This document shows, piece by piece, positions 15,637 to 23,374 of a stretch of 64,000 nucleotides of DNA. The notes under the pieces were generated by a model. It saw nothing but the letters and a program-made list of their open reading frames with translations, was not told the DNA's origin and did not search any database. Made by a program: the position numbers and the translations under genes. This stretch comes from JAAGZL01 sp050290785 (lineage in GTDB: Bacteria > Pseudomonadota > Gammaproteobacteria > Chromatiales > Chromatiaceae). The stretch covers positions 10,077 through 74,076 of the forward strand of contig JBNKIR010000014.1 in the NCBI GenBank assembly GCA_050290785.1, written 5' to 3'. Within the stretch, counting starts at the first letter, position 1; each line of letters starts with the position of its first letter.

Positions 15637-15928
15637 AGGGATATGGATATCCCTTCGCTGGAGCCCCTGGAGCGGTGGGGAACGGAGGGTACCCGAAGGG
15701 CAAGTCGTGGAGTGTCTTTTTCTTTGGTTACTTTCTTTTGGACACGCAAAAGAAAGTCACTCGCAGCTAACGTGATGAGGTTAGAGAAAGGTTTTGATAT
15801 AGACAAGCTGCGAAACTTGTTACCGATATCGCTAAGACCACTGGATTATTCGCTACACTCACCCTTCGGGCCGCCCTGAAGGGCGTTCAACGCGCTGCGC
15901 GCTTTTATCCCGCCTTCGCGGGGATGAC
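15637..15928 (-). repeat. ~290-bp intergenic repeat, copy B (inverted relative to copy A)
   Basis: The end 15837-15928 is the near-identical 92-bp block shared with copy A, in reverse orientation. The remainder shares blocks such as the GTTAGCTGCGAG stretch, the poly-pyrimidine hairpin (15730-15757, ten perfect pairs) and a GGATATCC-containing segment. The whole 15429-15995 gap is repeat DNA without a supported gene. A further degenerate palindrome lies around 15962-15990. Confidence 0.8.
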
Positions 15929-15995
15929 TGAGTAGTAGATTTGGGAGAGGGGATATCTCCTGAATCCCGCGACCGAGCCGCAGGACGACAATAAC

Positions 15996-16526
15996 CTACT
16001 GCGCCGCCTTCATCATGTAATCTACCGCCGCGGCAATCTCCTCGTCACTGAGATGGGTAAAGCCACCCTTGGGCGGCATTGTCCCAGTGGACCCGGTAAA
16101 ACCTGTAATGGCGTTCTTAACCAGTACATCTTTGCCCTTGGCTATACGGGCTTTCCATAGTGTCGCATCACCGAATTTGGGTGCGCCCGCTATCCCGGTG
16201 CCATGACATACAACACAACCGGAGTTGAAAACTTTTTCACCCATAGGAACTGGTTCAGAGGCAGGTGTTGTGGGTGGTGCAGCTTCGGCTGGAGTTGTTT
16301 CAGCAGCAGTTGTATCGGTAGGAGCCTGTTCCGTAACTGGCGCCTGTTCGGCAGGTGCAGGCTTTGTTGGGGTTTTGGTGATATTTACCTCAGGCATGGT
16401 GCCTTTGGCGGGAGCTGCGGAATTTTTGTTGTCGCTGTTGTTGTCACTGCAACCAGACATGCCTGCGGAGATCAGGAGAAACAATCCAATAAGGGTTAAA
16501 CTACCAATGAAATTCTGGTTCGCCAT
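15996..16526 (-). CDS. class I cytochrome c lipoprotein (cytochrome c5-like)
   Basis: A 176-residue periplasmic haem protein. The signal peptide ends in a lipobox-like SGMSGC region near residues 21-26. A long Pro/Thr/Ala/Glu-rich linker (to ~92) acts as a tether. The C-terminal domain has one haem site CVVCH near 105 and the axial Met in TGTMPPKGGF, the pattern of cytochrome c5/c-555 proteins. A membrane-tethered single-haem electron carrier is expected. It is the last minus-strand gene of the dsr-adjacent cluster and could shuttle electrons between periplasmic sulfur oxidation and oxidases. Confidence 0.9.
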   Translation of the reverse strand: MANQNFIGSLTLIGLFLLISAGMSGCSDNNSDNKNSAAPAKGTMPEVNITKTPTKPAPAEQAPVTEQAPTDTTAAETTPAEAAPPTTPASEPVPMGEKVFNSGCVVCHGTGIAGAPKFGDATLWKARIAKGKDVLVKNAITGFTGSTGTMPPKGGFTHLSDEEIAAAVDYMMKAAQ

Positions 16527-16572
16527 GTTCTTAACCTCTCAATGTGGTTTGTACCTTAATGATATAGTAATT

Positions 16573-17124
16573 TTAGGTTAGATCCTTAACAATCCTCTTC
16601 AATTGTTTGTATACCTCGATTCCATCCACATCCATTACCTGGTCGATCACCCAGCGGTTCTCGTTCTCTGATCCCATCAGCTGTTGTATCTCATAACCCA
16701 GGTGGCGCATAAACGGATAGCTGGGCCCATCGTCCGTGAAGCCAAGTTCCGAATATTCCTGCGAGCGCCGGTTGAATTTTTCGATGAAGCTGGAGGAGTG
16801 GTCGCCGCCTCCCAATAGCTCCTGACGGTTTTCCTGTACGTGTCCAGCCAGTCTGATGACCAGGGCATTGATGAGTTCTGCGCGTTGTTGTTGATCAAAC
16901 CGGTCGTGGACCAGGCGGTCCACTATCTGTACCTGAAAGATGAGATACTCTTCGATAACAGAGAGGCGCTGTTCGTCCGATTCATATTCGAATCTTTCGC
17001 TGTAGAGGTTCATGGCCTTATCCATGGCTATACGCCAGCCGTTGAAGGCGATGGCGCCTGCGGTCTCCTCGGTAGACCTGTCTCTCTCTTCCTTGTGCCA
17101 GTGGCTTTTGATTCTTACGGCCAA
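16573..17124 (-). CDS. conserved hypothetical protein
   Basis: A 183-residue soluble helical protein (RSTEETAGAIAFNGWRIAMD, EEYLIFQVQIVDRLVHDRF, ...WVIDQVMDVDGIEVYKQL). I do not recognise a named family. A TTG at 17136 opens the frame, but that TTGGAG is better read as the ribosome-binding site for the TTG at 17124, six bases downstream. The upstream region overlaps the T-tract of the terminator that closes the DsrC-paralogue gene, so this gene needs its own promoter or read-through. Its position next to a DsrC paralogue suggests a sulfur-metabolism link, without proof. Confidence 0.7.
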   Translation of the reverse strand: MAVRIKSHWHKEERDRSTEETAGAIAFNGWRIAMDKAMNLYSERFEYESDEQRLSVIEEYLIFQVQIVDRLVHDRFDQQQRAELINALVIRLAGHVQENRQELLGGGDHSSSFIEKFNRRSQEYSELGFTDDGPSYPFMRHLGYEIQQLMGSENENRWVIDQVMDVDGIEVYKQLKRIVKDLT

Positions 17125-17133
17125 TGTGTGCTC

Positions 17134-17162
17134 CAAAAAAACGAGCCTGCCGTCTGGCAGGC
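17134..17162 (-). terminator. intrinsic terminator after the DsrC-like gene
   Basis: On the minus strand a perfect 7-bp stem (GCCTGCC/GGCAGGC, loop AGAC) is followed by TCGTTTTTTT. It lies 30 bases past the stop of the DsrC paralogue and separates that gene from the next one. Confidence 0.85.
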
Positions 17163-17191
17163 GCGTCTTTTATAAGGAAATCCAGGGGATA

Positions 17192-17536
17192 TCAGTAGCC
17201 ACCCTTACGACGGGTTTCAGGCAGTCCGGCGATCTTGCCGGCCTCTTTGGCCGGACCCCTTGGGAACAGGTTGTAGAGGGACTTGGTGTCTACCTTGTCC
17301 AGATCGGTCCATATATCCTTGAAGTGCTTTACCATGTGGCGCTCGTTCGGCTGGTTTTCGTTGTTGTTGAAGTACTCATCGCGCAGGTAGTTGATCACAT
17401 CCCAGGATTTATCCGTCAGCTCGACACCCTCTTCCGCGGCGATGACCTTGGCCAGATCTTCGCTCCAGTCATCCAGATTCTCCAGATAACCGTTGGCGTT
17501 GGTTGCGATGGTGGTACCGTTTACCTCATATGCCAT
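17192..17536 (-). CDS. TusE/DsrC/DsvC-family protein lacking the C-terminal cysteines
   Basis: A 114-residue DsrC-fold protein (ATNANGYLENLDDWSEDLAK, LTDKSWDVINYLRDEYF, KSLYNLFPRGPAKEAGKIAGLP). Genuine DsrC has two conserved Cys in its C-terminal arm. This protein ends GLPETRRKGGY and contains no cysteine at all, so it cannot carry a persulfide or trisulfide. DsrC homologues without the cysteines are described as regulatory RspA-type members. A strong AGAAGGAGAAAAG ribosome site precedes ATG 17536. The gene sits in the divergent cluster next to dsrA, 6 kb from the true dsrC. Confidence 0.9.
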   Translation of the reverse strand: MAYEVNGTTIATNANGYLENLDDWSEDLAKVIAAEEGVELTDKSWDVINYLRDEYFNNNENQPNERHMVKHFKDIWTDLDKVDTKSLYNLFPRGPAKEAGKIAGLPETRRKGGY

Positions 17537-17701
17537 ATCTTTTCTCCTTCTTACTATTTCTGTGTTTATCTATTTATGTTTACCTGATCGACCCTGCCGT
17601 ATTAACGGAAGGCCAGAAAGATAATTAAGGGATGTCTGATGACTCAGTCGGTTAGGATTAAGCGTATATCAGAGATTCCTTAAATTAGCCTAAATTAATC
17701 A

Positions 17702-18355
17702 TTATATGCTCTTTGACGCAACGAACAAGCCGATTCCCATATGTCTGTAAGGGCCGACCCCGCTGATTTGCAGCTTTACCGCATCCTGAACCGACAGGCC
17801 GCTGACCAGCAGCGATTTGGTGTTGATCTGTCCGTCCGGTATGGCAATGGCATGATCACGTCCCGACAGTATCTTGGTGAATCTCAGGCCCATTGCCCGC
17901 AGTTCCAGGACCATACGTTCTGTGAATGCCTCTTCGTCTTCCCCCGTGTCCGAGGCTATATGACGCGAAAACAGTGTGTTACTGCTTACCAGGAGCATGA
18001 TCTTGGCCTCTCCGACCTCCATCTTGTGCCCGGACACGTCCAGTGTCTTGCCGCAGAGCGCGCTTGCGTCCTCTATCCGGTCCTTGGGCAGGCGTAGACG
18101 CAGCCTGGTCCTTTTTGACAGCAGGATGGTTTCATCCGGCGAATCCGGGCGCTGCCAGCCGTGCATGGAGGCGGCGCCGTAGATGATGTGCAACCCGGCC
18201 TCCGGTTCGTCGGCGAACCAGGGCAGTATCTCGCAGATGGCGCGGGAGAGGGCGTGGGCGTGGTCCACGGGAATGGCTGGGCATCCTATGCTGAATGTCA
18301 GATCCACCACATCATCCGGGATCTGGTATTGGACCTCTTCCTCATCCTGCCACAT
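17702..18355 (-). CDS. orphan Cas6/Cmx6-like RAMP-fold protein
   Basis: A 217-residue protein resembling the Cas6 variant of type I-MYXAN systems (TIGR02807/Cmx6). Points of similarity are the start VVDLTFSIGCPAIPVDHAHALSR, ILPWFADEPEAGLHIIYGA, the TRLRLRLPKDRI strand, GKTLDVSGHKMEVGE, LLVSGLSVQDAVKLQ, and the C-terminal glycine-rich GVGPYRHMGIGLFVASK. Histidines that could serve as RNase residues (DHAHAL, GLHIIYG) are present. There is no CRISPR array and no other cas gene in the window. It starts six bases after the stop of the 234-residue gene, so the two are translationally close. Either an RNA-processing or a binding role repurposed for the dsr locus is inference. Confidence 0.7.
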   Translation of the reverse strand: MWQDEEEVQYQIPDDVVDLTFSIGCPAIPVDHAHALSRAICEILPWFADEPEAGLHIIYGAASMHGWQRPDSPDETILLSKRTRLRLRLPKDRIEDASALCGKTLDVSGHKMEVGEAKIMLLVSSNTLFSRHIASDTGEDEEAFTERMVLELRAMGLRFTKILSGRDHAIAIPDGQINTKSLLVSGLSVQDAVKLQISGVGPYRHMGIGLFVASKSI

Positions 18356-18361
18356 ATATTC

Positions 18362-19066
18362 CTACTCTCCTTCCGGTATCAGCTCACGCAGACGATCCCG
18401 GTCGTACCACCAGTCATTGTTGTTCAACAGATCCAGTATCTTGGCCAGGCGTGGCAGGAATTTACCCGGTTCGTTCAGCTCCAGGCGTTCCACCCAGAAA
18501 TCAAAGATCTCCTTGTCATCCACCTGGCTATGGCGTCTGGCCACCTGACCCAGCAGTTGCCTGGTGAAGAAGCGCAACTCTTCCAGCTGTTCGCCCTCTG
18601 CCCGCAGGTCCACCAGATAGCAGGCTGCCGCAGCGGCAACCGCGGCCCCGTCTGAGTTGTCCGGTGTCTCGTCCACCAGGTGCTGCAGCATGGCGACACT
18701 TAGTTCTGCTTCGATCGGGAAGGTGACGCCCAACCAGATGCCGTGGGCCAGGGCCTGGATGGAGTCCTCCAGATCCGCCTGATACATGACGTCACAGGCC
18801 TCTACCGCCTGGGTCCAGAGCTGCTCGGCCATGGCCTGTTCCAGGCACCCTTTGGCGATGCCCCAAGCCTCATCATTGCGTTCCAGATCCAGCAGCAGAT
18901 AACAGCTGTCCAGGGTCGGTTTGAGGCGCTCGATGGTGCCCGCACCATCCGGCAGGCTATCTATGGTATTTCGGATATCCAGCAGTTTGGACTCCAGATG
19001 CTGGATAGATGGCGTTTCCTCTTCAGAGCTGCCGCCCAGGACAAATTCATTTTTCAGGTACTTCAT
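18362..19066 (-). CDS. hypothetical helical protein of the dsr-divergent operon
   Basis: A 234-residue soluble, almost entirely helical protein with paired-helix repeats (LLLDLERNDEAWGIAKGCLEQAM, AVEACDVMYQADLEDSIQAL) suggesting a TPR-like scaffold. The C-terminus is rich in Trp, Asp and Arg (NNNDWWYDRDRL). I do not recognise the family. It lies between a 58-residue gene 18 bases upstream and the Cas6-like gene six bases downstream, so the three form one unit transcribed away from dsrA. A protein-protein platform is the most that can be inferred. Confidence 0.75.
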   Translation of the reverse strand: MKYLKNEFVLGGSSEEETPSIQHLESKLLDIRNTIDSLPDGAGTIERLKPTLDSCYLLLDLERNDEAWGIAKGCLEQAMAEQLWTQAVEACDVMYQADLEDSIQALAHGIWLGVTFPIEAELSVAMLQHLVDETPDNSDGAAVAAAAACYLVDLRAEGEQLEELRFFTRQLLGQVARRHSQVDDKEIFDFWVERLELNEPGKFLPRLAKILDLLNNNDWWYDRDRLRELIPEGE

Positions 19067-19084
19067 GGTGTTTTCTATGCCGTA

Positions 19085-19261
19085 TCAGGTAAATGCCGCT
19101 TCCAGGCGGTCCTCCCAATCCTCCGGGGTGTCCGGGTATTGGGGTTTTACGTCAATGCGAAAGAACATCTCACTCTTGGAGCGCTCTTTTACCTTTGCCA
19201 GCAGATCCTCAAAGGATTCCAGATCCGGGTTTTGGATCAATATCTCACTCAAATACAGCAT
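19085..19261 (-). CDS. 58-residue acidic small protein, first gene of the dsr-divergent operon
   Basis: A short frame from ATG (19261-19259) to TGA (19087-19085). The product starts MLYLSEILIQNPDLESFEDL, continues LAKVKERSKSEMFFRIDVKP and ends with DTPEDWEDRLEAAFT. It is acidic and helical, with no signal or metal motif. It lies 18 bases upstream of the 234-residue gene in the same orientation and is the gene closest to dsrA on the divergent side. Its short length means it is easily missed by gene finders. I cannot assign a function. Confidence 0.65.
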   Translation of the reverse strand: MLYLSEILIQNPDLESFEDLLAKVKERSKSEMFFRIDVKPQYPDTPEDWEDRLEAAFT

Positions 19262-19747
19262 TCGGATCGAGACCTCAGTTATGTGGGTTGGATGTCAATC
19301 GGCATTCGTGGAACAAATATGGAGCCGTTTGCACGAATTAAAAGGCATTCAACTCTAATAACATGGCGTTGGCAAGTCGGTGGGAGTGGGGTGCATAGGG
19401 GTGCAAACAGGGCATGAAACACCGTGCGTCTGGTGGCTTTTGTAAAAAATAGCATGTGCAATCAAAGGTGTAATCTGGCGTTAAATTAAAATAATAGCGC
19501 CATTATTAATCCAAATATATCTCATTAGGGATATTAGTATATACTTCATACCTCCTCATCGTGGGGATATTTTACTCCATTAGGAAATTCTAAACTTTCG
19601 ACATTCTGAAATAGCCTGCCATAAGGCTAGGTAGTAAAAGATTCCAGATCGTATCTAATTATTCGGGATATTTTGAATCTTTATTGAGATATCCGGGACC
19701 GGTGCGGTCACCCATATATTTAAAGTGATAACTGGGAGATAAAAGTA
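19262..19747. promoter_or_regulatory. divergent intergenic region upstream of dsrA
   Basis: 486 AT-rich bases separate the dsr operon from the divergent small-protein operon, and both promoters must lie here. Three direct copies of GGGATATT occur at 19528-19535, 19564-19571 and 19665-19672, and a related GAGATATCC lies near 19686. A weak 5-bp hairpin (AGCCT/AGGCT) lies near 19612-19628. No single convincing -35/-10 pair stands out, so the sites are candidates only. Confidence 0.5.
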
Positions 19748-20992
19748 ATGGCAAAACCACTGCATGATACTCCGATGCTGGACCAACTCGAAAGCGGCCC
19801 ATGGCCGAGTTTCGTAACCGGTCTGAAACGTCTGGCGCAGAACAGTGATATGGTTGTTGACCTTCTGGGTCAGCTCGAGACCTCCTATGAGACCAGAAAG
19901 GGCTACTGGAAGGGCGGAACCGTTGGTGTTATCGGATATGGCGGTGGTGTTATTCCTCGCTTCACCGAGCTCAAGGGCGAAGACGGCAAGGCCAAGTTCC
20001 CAGCCTGTGCCGAGTTCCACACCCTGCGTATCATGCCTCCTCCTGGCATGCACTATGATTCAAACACCCTGCGCAAGTTCTGCGACATCTGGGAGAAGCA
20101 CGGTTCTGGTCTGATCGCTTTGCATGGTCAGTCCGGTGACATCATGTTGCAGGGCTGTACCACTGAAAAGGTACAGGAGGCCTTCGACGAGGTTAACGAA
20201 ATGGGCTTCGATATGGGTGGGGCCGGTCCTGCTGTACGTACCGGTATGTCCTGTGTTGGCGCTGCCCGTTGCGAGATGTCCTGCTTCGACGAGGGACGCA
20301 CCATGCGTATGCTGGTGAACAACGTGTTGGACGATATGCACCGTCCTGCCCTGCCATACAAGTTCAAGTACAAGGTATCCGGTTGTGGTAACGACTGCGT
20401 GAACTCCATTCAGCGTTCCGACCTGTCTGTGATCGGTACCTGGCGTGACGACATGAAGGTCGACCAGGACGAGGTCAAGGCCTACGTTGGTGCCAAGGGA
20501 CGCAAATACGTTATCGATAACGTAATCACCCGCTGCCCGACCCAGGCCCTGTCTCTGAATGATGATGACACCCTGGATGTGGACAACAAGAACTGCGTGC
20601 GTTGCATGCACTGTCTGAACGTGATGAACAAGGCCCTCTCCCCCGGAGACGACAAGGGTATAACCGTCCTCTGCGGTGGTAAGCGTACCCTGAAGATCGG
20701 TGACCTCATGGGCACAGTCATTGTTCCGTTCATGAAGCTTGAGTCAGACGAGGATTTCGAGGCCCTGGAAGAGCTGGCCACTGAGATCATCGACTTCTTC
20801 GCCGAGAACGCGCTGGAGCATGAGCGTACCGGTGAGATGATCGAACGTATCGGTCTGGCTAACTTCCTGGAAGGCATCGGCCTGGATGTTGATCCGAACA
20901 TGATCAATAGCCCACGTATGAACCCATATGTCCGTATGGACGGCTGGGACGATGAAGTTGCCAAGTGGGAAGAGCGTAAAGCTGCCAGCTGA
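19748..20992 (+). CDS. dsrA: dissimilatory (reverse) sulfite reductase alpha subunit
   Basis: DsrA with DsrB forms the alpha2beta2 siroamide-[4Fe-4S] enzyme that, in sulfur oxidisers, oxidises sulfane sulfur delivered through DsrC to sulfite in the cytoplasm. The 414-residue chain has the sirohaem-cluster cysteines (CVGAARCEMSC near 175 and GCGNDC near 217) and an inserted ferredoxin domain with ITRCPTQAL and NKNCVRCMHCLNVM around 260-300. GGGAG lies eight bases before the ATG. It is the first gene of the operon. The arrangement and partner genes (EFH, N) mark it as the oxidative type. Confidence 0.98.
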   Translation: MAKPLHDTPMLDQLESGPWPSFVTGLKRLAQNSDMVVDLLGQLETSYETRKGYWKGGTVGVIGYGGGVIPRFTELKGEDGKAKFPACAEFHTLRIMPPPGMHYDSNTLRKFCDIWEKHGSGLIALHGQSGDIMLQGCTTEKVQEAFDEVNEMGFDMGGAGPAVRTGMSCVGAARCEMSCFDEGRTMRMLVNNVLDDMHRPALPYKFKYKVSGCGNDCVNSIQRSDLSVIGTWRDDMKVDQDEVKAYVGAKGRKYVIDNVITRCPTQALSLNDDDTLDVDNKNCVRCMHCLNVMNKALSPGDDKGITVLCGGKRTLKIGDLMGTVIVPFMKLESDEDFEALEELATEIIDFFAENALEHERTGEMIERIGLANFLEGIGLDVDPNMINSPRMNPYVRMDGWDDEVAKWEERKAAS

Positions 20993-21088
20993 TCAGGCTG
21001 TTACCAGTTTTAGGGTTTAATGCGGCGTTAAAGGCGAAACAAGGCCAACGCCACTAAATGAATAAGATAGAGATATTTGGAGATAATT

Positions 21089-22159
21089 ATGTCCCAACCT
21101 CGCATGCCTATTGAGAGTGGTGTACCGGAGATGGATCCGTACCTGCATCCGGTACTGAAGAAAAACTATGGTGATTGGAAGTATCATGACCGTCCGCGTC
21201 CTGGCGTACTGCGTCACGTAGCCAACAGCGGTGATCAGATCTGGACCGTACGTGCCGGTACTCCGCGTCAGATGGACGTGACCATGATCCGTCAGCTTAT
21301 GGATATCTGTGACGAGTTTGCTGAAGGCTATGTTCGCTTTACCACACGCTCCAACATCGAGTACATGGTCAGCGAAGAGTCCAAGGTACAGCCGCTGATC
21401 GACAAGCTGAACGCTGAAGGTTACCCCATCGGCGGTACCGGTAACTCCGTATCCATGATCGCCCACACCCAGGGTTGGTTGCACTGCGACATCCCTGGCA
21501 CCGACGCCTCCGGCGCGGTTAAGGCCCTTATGGACGAACTGATCGATGAGTTCGAGAAGGAAGAGATGCCGAACCGTGTGAAGCTCACCACCTCCTGCTG
21601 CCAGATCAACTGTGGTGGCCAGGGTGATATCGCCATCAACATCCAGCACACCAAGCCACCCAAGATTGATCATGATCAAGTGGCCAATGTATGCGAGCGT
21701 CCAACTGTTGTGGCCCGTTGCCCGGTTGCAGCTATTCGTCCGGCCATGGTCAACGGCAAGCCTTCCCTGGAAGTTGATGAGCGTAAGTGCGTATGCTGCG
21801 GAGCCTGTTTCCCCCCATGCCCACCCATGCAGATCAACGATCCGGTGCATTCCAACTTCGCTATCTGGGTTGGTGGCAAGAGCTCCAATGCCCGTAGCAA
21901 GCCGACCTTCCACAAGCTGGTGGCATCCAATGTTCCGAACAACCCGCCACGCTGGCCTGAGGTTGCCGATATCGTTAAGCGTATCCTTGCTGCCTATAAG
22001 GCCGATGCCAAGGATTACGAGCGTATCGGTGAGTGGGCTACCCGTATCGGTTGGGGCAGCTTCTTTGAGAAGACCGGCCTGCCGTTCACCAAGTACCATA
22101 TCGACGACTGGCGCGGTGGACGTGCGAACCTGAATGCGTCTAACCATGTACGCTTCTAA
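21089..22159 (+). CDS. dsrB: dissimilatory (reverse) sulfite reductase beta subunit
   Basis: A 356-residue partner of DsrA. The sirohaem-face motif TSCCQINCGGQGDIAIN lies near residue 170, and the ferredoxin domain includes RKCVCCGACFPPCPPMQ near 235. The frame is open from a TTG at 21077, but that TTGGAG is the ribosome-binding site. The ATG at 21089, six bases after it, gives the normal start MSQPRMPIESGVPEMDPYL. The gene follows dsrA by 96 bases. Confidence 0.98.
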   Translation: MSQPRMPIESGVPEMDPYLHPVLKKNYGDWKYHDRPRPGVLRHVANSGDQIWTVRAGTPRQMDVTMIRQLMDICDEFAEGYVRFTTRSNIEYMVSEESKVQPLIDKLNAEGYPIGGTGNSVSMIAHTQGWLHCDIPGTDASGAVKALMDELIDEFEKEEMPNRVKLTTSCCQINCGGQGDIAINIQHTKPPKIDHDQVANVCERPTVVARCPVAAIRPAMVNGKPSLEVDERKCVCCGACFPPCPPMQINDPVHSNFAIWVGGKSSNARSKPTFHKLVASNVPNNPPRWPEVADIVKRILAAYKADAKDYERIGEWATRIGWGSFFEKTGLPFTKYHIDDWRGGRANLNASNHVRF

Positions 22160-22195
22160 GTTGATTTGACGACTACTTTGCACAAAGGATAAAAA

Positions 22196-22588
22196 ATGAA
22201 GTTTTCGATTCAAATTAATGAAGGGCCTTATCAGCATCAGGCCACCGATTCCGCCTATCAGTTCACCAAGGCGGCCCTGGAGAAGGGACATGAGATCTTT
22301 CGTGTCTTCTTCTACCACGATGGCGTGAATAACGGCACCAACCTGACCACCCCTCCGCAGGACGATCGCAACATCGTCAAGCGTTGGAGTGAGTTGGCGC
22401 AGGAGCATGATCTGGATCTGGTGGTGTGCGTTGCAGCAGCCCAGCGTCGCGGTATCGTGGACGAGGGTGAGATGCAGCGTAACGGCAAAGCCGCCCAGAA
22501 CATCGCTGACGGCTTTCGCATCTCAGGTCTTGGTCAGTTGATCGAGGCAGGTATCCAGGCGGATCGTCTGGTCGTATTCGGTGATTAA
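22196..22588 (+). CDS. dsrE: sulfur-transfer complex subunit DsrE
   Basis: A 130-residue subunit of the cytoplasmic DsrE2F2H2 hexamer that takes sulfane sulfur and hands it to DsrC. The active cysteine is at position 78 in DLVVCVAAAQRRG, the same position as the essential Cys of the Allochromatium protein. It is homologous to TusD. It sits 36 bases after dsrB and 17 before dsrF. The presence of dsrEFH is diagnostic for sulfur oxidation rather than sulfite reduction. Confidence 0.97.
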   Translation: MKFSIQINEGPYQHQATDSAYQFTKAALEKGHEIFRVFFYHDGVNNGTNLTTPPQDDRNIVKRWSELAQEHDLDLVVCVAAAQRRGIVDEGEMQRNGKAAQNIADGFRISGLGQLIEAGIQADRLVVFGD

Positions 22589-22605
22589 GCGTAGGGGTTG
22601 AAACC

Positions 22606-23016
22606 ATGTCTGAAGATATTAAAAAATTCATGTACATCAACCGCCGCGCTCCCCATGGCACCATCTATGCCTGGGAGTCACTGGAGGTTGTATTGATCGG
22701 TGCCGCATTTGATCAGGATGTAAGTCTTGCCTTCCTGGATGATGGCGTTTATCAGCTGCTGAAGGGTCAGGATACCTCCGGTATCGAGACCAAGAACTTC
22801 TCACCCACCTATTCGGCCCTGGGAGACTATGATGTCACCAAGCTGTATGTGGAGAAGGAGTCCCTGGAAGAGCGCGGTCTGACACTTGATGACCTGATGG
22901 ATCTGAAGTGGGAAGATGAGGACGACGACTGGGCGGAGAAAGATTCTATCCGTCTGGTGAGTCGTGACGAACTCAGTGAGATCATTGATCAGCAAGACGT
23001 CATTTTCAGTTTCTAG
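22606..23016 (+). CDS. dsrF: sulfur-transfer complex subunit DsrF
   Basis: A 136-residue TusC-like subunit of DsrEFH (KFMYINRRAPHGTIYAWESL, VVLIGAAFDQDVSLAFLDDG). DsrF has no catalytic cysteine in the known complex, and none is visible here. It serves as a structural part between DsrE and DsrH. The acidic segment EDEDDDWAEKDS near residue 105 is typical of DsrF. It is co-transcribed with dsrE and dsrH at short spacing. Confidence 0.96.
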   Translation: MSEDIKKFMYINRRAPHGTIYAWESLEVVLIGAAFDQDVSLAFLDDGVYQLLKGQDTSGIETKNFSPTYSALGDYDVTKLYVEKESLEERGLTLDDLMDLKWEDEDDDWAEKDSIRLVSRDELSEIIDQQDVIFSF

Positions 23017-23030
23017 GGTGGGGCATAGAT

Positions 23031-23336
23031 ATGAGTATTTTACACACTGTAAATAAGTCGCCTTATGAGAAGAACTCGGTTGGCAGCTGTCTGGCCCATG
23101 CTCTGGAGGGTAGTTCCATACTCTTTTATGAGGATGCGGTATATGCGACCATTAAAGGGGCAAGCATCGAACAATTGATGACCAGCGCCAAAGGGGTTAA
23201 GTTGTATGCCCTTGGTCCTGACCTGAAGGCGCGCGGCATCAGCGAAGATAAATTGATTGACGGAGTAGAGATCGTTGACTATGCAGGTTTTGTCGACCTC
23301 TCTGCGGATCACGATAAAGTACAGGCCTGGGTCTGA
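23031..23336 (+). CDS. dsrH: sulfur-transfer complex subunit DsrH
   Basis: A 101-residue TusB-like subunit. It carries a cysteine at position 20 (NSVGSCLAHALEG), matching the Cys20 of Allochromatium DsrH, and the SILFYEDAVYAT stretch. It completes the DsrEFH hexamer and lies 38 bases upstream of dsrC, the acceptor of its sulfur. The end DKVQAWV is normal for the family. Confidence 0.95.
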   Translation: MSILHTVNKSPYEKNSVGSCLAHALEGSSILFYEDAVYATIKGASIEQLMTSAKGVKLYALGPDLKARGISEDKLIDGVEIVDYAGFVDLSADHDKVQAWV

Positions 23337-23374
23337 TCCAGATTCCTGAAAAGTTTAACGTTAGGAGAAATTGA

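Noticed and set aside
15643..15879. 78-codon frame in repeat copy B
   Set aside because: It lies wholly in the repeat. The equivalent part of copy A does not conserve the frame.
17702..18355. Possibility of a CRISPR-Cas locus because of the Cas6-like gene
   Set aside because: No array of regularly spaced direct repeats and no cas1, cas2 or effector gene was seen anywhere in the window.
21017..22408. 463-codon frame antisense to dsrB
   Set aside because: Long only because of the codon bias of dsrB; the sense frame is a certain gene and the antisense product has no family features.
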